Shown piece by piece: positions 62,061 to 64,000 of a DNA stretch of 64,000 bases (its first letter is position 1; each line of letters starts with the position of its first letter). The position numbers and the translations under genes are program-made. Under the pieces are notes generated by a model that was not told the DNA's origin, did no database searches, and worked only from the letters and a program-made list of their open reading frames with translations. The stretch spans positions 1 through 64,000 of the forward strand of contig JAHRVQ010000026.1 of assembly GCA_019090615.1 (NCBI GenBank). Reading direction: 5' to 3'. This DNA is from Pseudomonadales bacterium. Its GTDB lineage: Bacteria > Pseudomonadota > Gammaproteobacteria > Pseudomonadales > Azotimanducaceae.

Positions 62061-63441
62061 TATGAACCGTACCATTAAATTTATGAAAAGACTTACTGAC
62101 GACCAATTTAAATTTACCCGATCCTTCAGGTGCTATGCGGCGCACCGGCTTTACTGTCAAAATAACAGGCTCTCCCATAAATTGACTAAAATCAGCCTCT
62201 AAATTACCAGGCACGGGCTTGTCCTGAACAATTTCAAGCAAATATTTTCCTTCTGATACCTGGATTAATTTACAAAAGTCCAGCCCCCGCTCAAGGAAAA
62301 AATCTATTAACACATCAGAAGTGAATACTTTATTTGATTGATTAACAATAGTTTCATCCAGACGCCCACAAACCTCGAATTTCAACTGGCTATGATCGTT
62401 GTCTGCAGGTTGGGCAAGTACTCGGCCTACATCTCCAACCCGGTACCTTATCAATGGGGATACATGATTTCTCAGGTCTGTAATGACCAACTCCCCAATT
62501 TCGCCCTGAGGCACCGACTTGCCATTCCTTAAAAACTCGATAACAAACAGGCTTTCAATGAGTGTCTGCTGCCTCGACGTCTCCGAATCCATTGCAATCG
62601 ATCCGAGTTCCGCAGTACCATAATTCTCTCGATACCTAACCTCCAAACGCCGCTCAATTGTTTCGATCATAAAAGGGGTCGCTTTACCACCGGATGGTCG
62701 TATGTATTTGGCTGCAGTAAATTTCCTATCATTTGAACGACAAGCCATCATCCAGAAATAATATGGAAATCCACGCACGGTGGCTGGACATATCTCATCA
62801 ATATCATCAAAGTATTTATCTATCACTTCCTGTGCCACTGCTGTCCCATCGACACCAGGCGCTTTAGTTAAATATTCTTTCCATATACTACGACTAGCTA
62901 GTTGCGCAATAAATTTCTGTTTAGCTTCTTGTTGTATTCTGCCATCTTGATCAAAAATTTCTTTCAATGAAGCATATAGTGAGTTTCCATTTTGATCGTT
63001 CAGACCGCACCTTTCATAACAATCATCCGGCGGAATTGTTAACACCCTGCCATATCGTTCTGTACGAAATTTGAGCAACAGATCAGCCGCTCGATCCCAA
63101 TCACGTTTATAATCATCCTGAAAAAGCATTACTCGGTCGGATGTACCTGAAGTCGCTACTTGATATAAGTGCTCTTTTTTCACCCGAGAATCAGTGCAAT
63201 TATCTGGAAAACTAGATTTCAGCAACTGTTTTGAAACTAGCGGAAGGCAATCTAATTGGTCGATACCAATATGCTTATCCAAATCAATTGCACTATATAA
63301 ATCCCTATACATAGGAATATACTGGGTAGCATGCTTAACTAGATTATTGAGACAATGAGAACGTGTGTCTTTCCTTTTCCCGTAAGTCAGCTTCTCCGAT
63401 TGAATCAAACTATAAATATTTTTTGCCGTTCCCCATAACAT
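62035..63441 (-). CDS. PaaK/CapK-like adenylate-forming enzyme
   Basis: The 468-residue protein resembles phenylacetate-CoA-ligase-type proteins: PMYRDLYSAIDLDKHIGIDQ, QVATSGTSDRVMLFQ (phosphate-binding loop, with TSGTSD in place of TSGTTG), RYRENYGTAELGSIAMDSE and YRVGDVGRVLAQ. It probably makes an acyl- or aryl-adenylate. The substrate is unknown. It lies first in a two-gene unit with the desulfurase, so the activated carboxyl may receive sulfur. An AMP-to-thiocarboxylate route is inferred, not shown. Confidence 0.85.
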   Translation of the reverse strand: MLWGTAKNIYSLIQSEKLTYGKRKDTRSHCLNNLVKHATQYIPMYRDLYSAIDLDKHIGIDQLDCLPLVSKQLLKSSFPDNCTDSRVKKEHLYQVATSGTSDRVMLFQDDYKRDWDRAADLLLKFRTERYGRVLTIPPDDCYERCGLNDQNGNSLYASLKEIFDQDGRIQQEAKQKFIAQLASRSIWKEYLTKAPGVDGTAVAQEVIDKYFDDIDEICPATVRGFPYYFWMMACRSNDRKFTAAKYIRPSGGKATPFMIETIERRLEVRYRENYGTAELGSIAMDSETSRQQTLIESLFVIEFLRNGKSVPQGEIGELVITDLRNHVSPLIRYRVGDVGRVLAQPADNDHSQLKFEVCGRLDETIVNQSNKVFTSDVLIDFFLERGLDFCKLIQVSEGKYLLEIVQDKPVPGNLEADFSQFMGEPVILTVKPVRRIAPEGSGKFKLVVSKSFHKFNGTVHNDTTLTIG

Positions 63442-63898
63442 ACAAGTGACTCCGAATTTTTATTCTTGCTTTTTCTTCAAAACTTAATAACACGCTAAGC
63501 ACACGAAATAATACTATCTTACTGTCATGACTTATTCGAATGCCTATCGCCTTAATAGGTTACTACTTGAGAACAATGCCATTTAATTGATTTGGCGTCA
63601 AATGACATGAAACTGATTGCTTTTCGATCAACTCACAACGATACCAATCACACCCAATTAGACTGTTGCGGGAGAATGTCCGCATTATATGATTTCAAAA
63701 CAATATAAACTCCCAATTTACAAAAATGAAACGTGACCAGGGCGTCACAATAATTTCAGATATTGAATAAATAAAATGACGCATATGGAAGGTAAATTAA
63801 TACCGCATAAATATCAGCATTGTACGAACAGGGAGTTATCGTCAGGAATGGAGGAGTGCCTGACCTTAAGTTTTAAGTATTTAGTATCTTGAATAGTA
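63442..63898. other. Divergent intergenic region at the right end
   Basis: The 457 bp hold promoters for the adenylate enzyme and probably a rightward gene. GTCAGG/CCTGAC (63841-63864) brackets GGAGG in its loop. It is AT-rich, with no other feature recognised. Confidence 0.35.
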
Positions 63899-64000
63899 AT
63901 GGACGCTAGTCCATCAGCGATGCCGCTGTACATTGCCTCCCAGCCAGGAATTAAAAAATACTGGAACAATCCCCGCACTCTGTACCAGAAGCGGCTTTTA
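63899..64000 (+). CDS. Partial gene running off the right edge
   Basis: An ATG opens a frame that is still open at the window end: MDASPSAMPLYIASQPGIKK and about 14 more residues. The composition is protein-like. No ribosome-binding site is clear. No family can be named from so little. Confidence 0.3.
   Translation, partial: MDASPSAMPLYIASQPGIKKYWNNPRTLYQKRLL

Overview
The window looks like a chromosomal segment of a marine-type gammaproteobacterium with moderate GC. The strongest pointer is the conserved block miaB / phoH-like / ybeY / corC / lnt / leuS / lptE / holA (about 19.5-29.4 kb). A caa3-like cytochrome oxidase operon, phaR, CobS/CobT-type proteins and a DUF1820 gene fit the same group. 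No rRNA, tRNA or CRISPR array was recognised. The genus cannot be fixed from the sequence alone.

Left end (1-3.4 kb): an integron gene-cassette array read on the + strand. Small promoter-poor genes (HicA/HicB, a VOC protein, a DUF4259 protein, an unknown, HigB/HigA) are separated by foldable attC sites that overlap or follow the stop codons. The outermost attC is interrupted on its bottom strand by the 5' part of a group II intron of the IIC-attC kind, which runs off the left edge. A second VOC gene and a DUF1971 gene follow outside the clear array.

5.0-11.1 kb: a possible signalling group. It has a methyl-accepting chemotaxis protein, a convergent membrane CheA-like kinase with an internal Hpt domain, and a porin-like protein followed by a small PstS-like periplasmic protein. 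Next come a di-heme peroxidase lipoprotein, a double acyl-CoA dehydrogenase fusion, a Nudix hydrolase, and the VWA/AAA pair CobT/CobS.

19.4-32.5 kb: housekeeping genes for DNA polymerase III delta, LPS assembly, leucyl-tRNA synthesis, lipoprotein acylation, rRNA maturation and tRNA thiomethylation, then an acyl-CoA synthetase, a repeat-tailed coiled-coil protein and folK. 32.6-42 kb: copper and respiration. A lipoprotein cupredoxin, a multicopper oxidase and a membrane protein lie divergent from a coxB(c,c)-coxA-III-III-IV operon, with a separate di-heme cytochrome c nearby.

42-54.6 kb: a membrane protein with a strong terminator, a zinc alcohol dehydrogenase with a free-standing biotin carrier protein, a Gld-type ABC exporter operon, a HAD phosphatase, phaR, a probable stand-alone small RNA with its own terminator, an SDR and a gluzincin-like peptidase. 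54.7-64 kb: a RAYT-like Y1 transposase, a zinc-uptake-like operon without an ATPase gene, a NYN/LOTUS protein, transposase debris, and an overlapping pair of adenylate-forming enzyme and SufS-like cysteine desulfurase. A partial gene runs off the right edge.

A pattern running through the whole window is the number of short degenerate tandem repeats (units of 11-21 bp, at least eleven loci), both between genes and inside reading frames, where the unit length is always a multiple of three.
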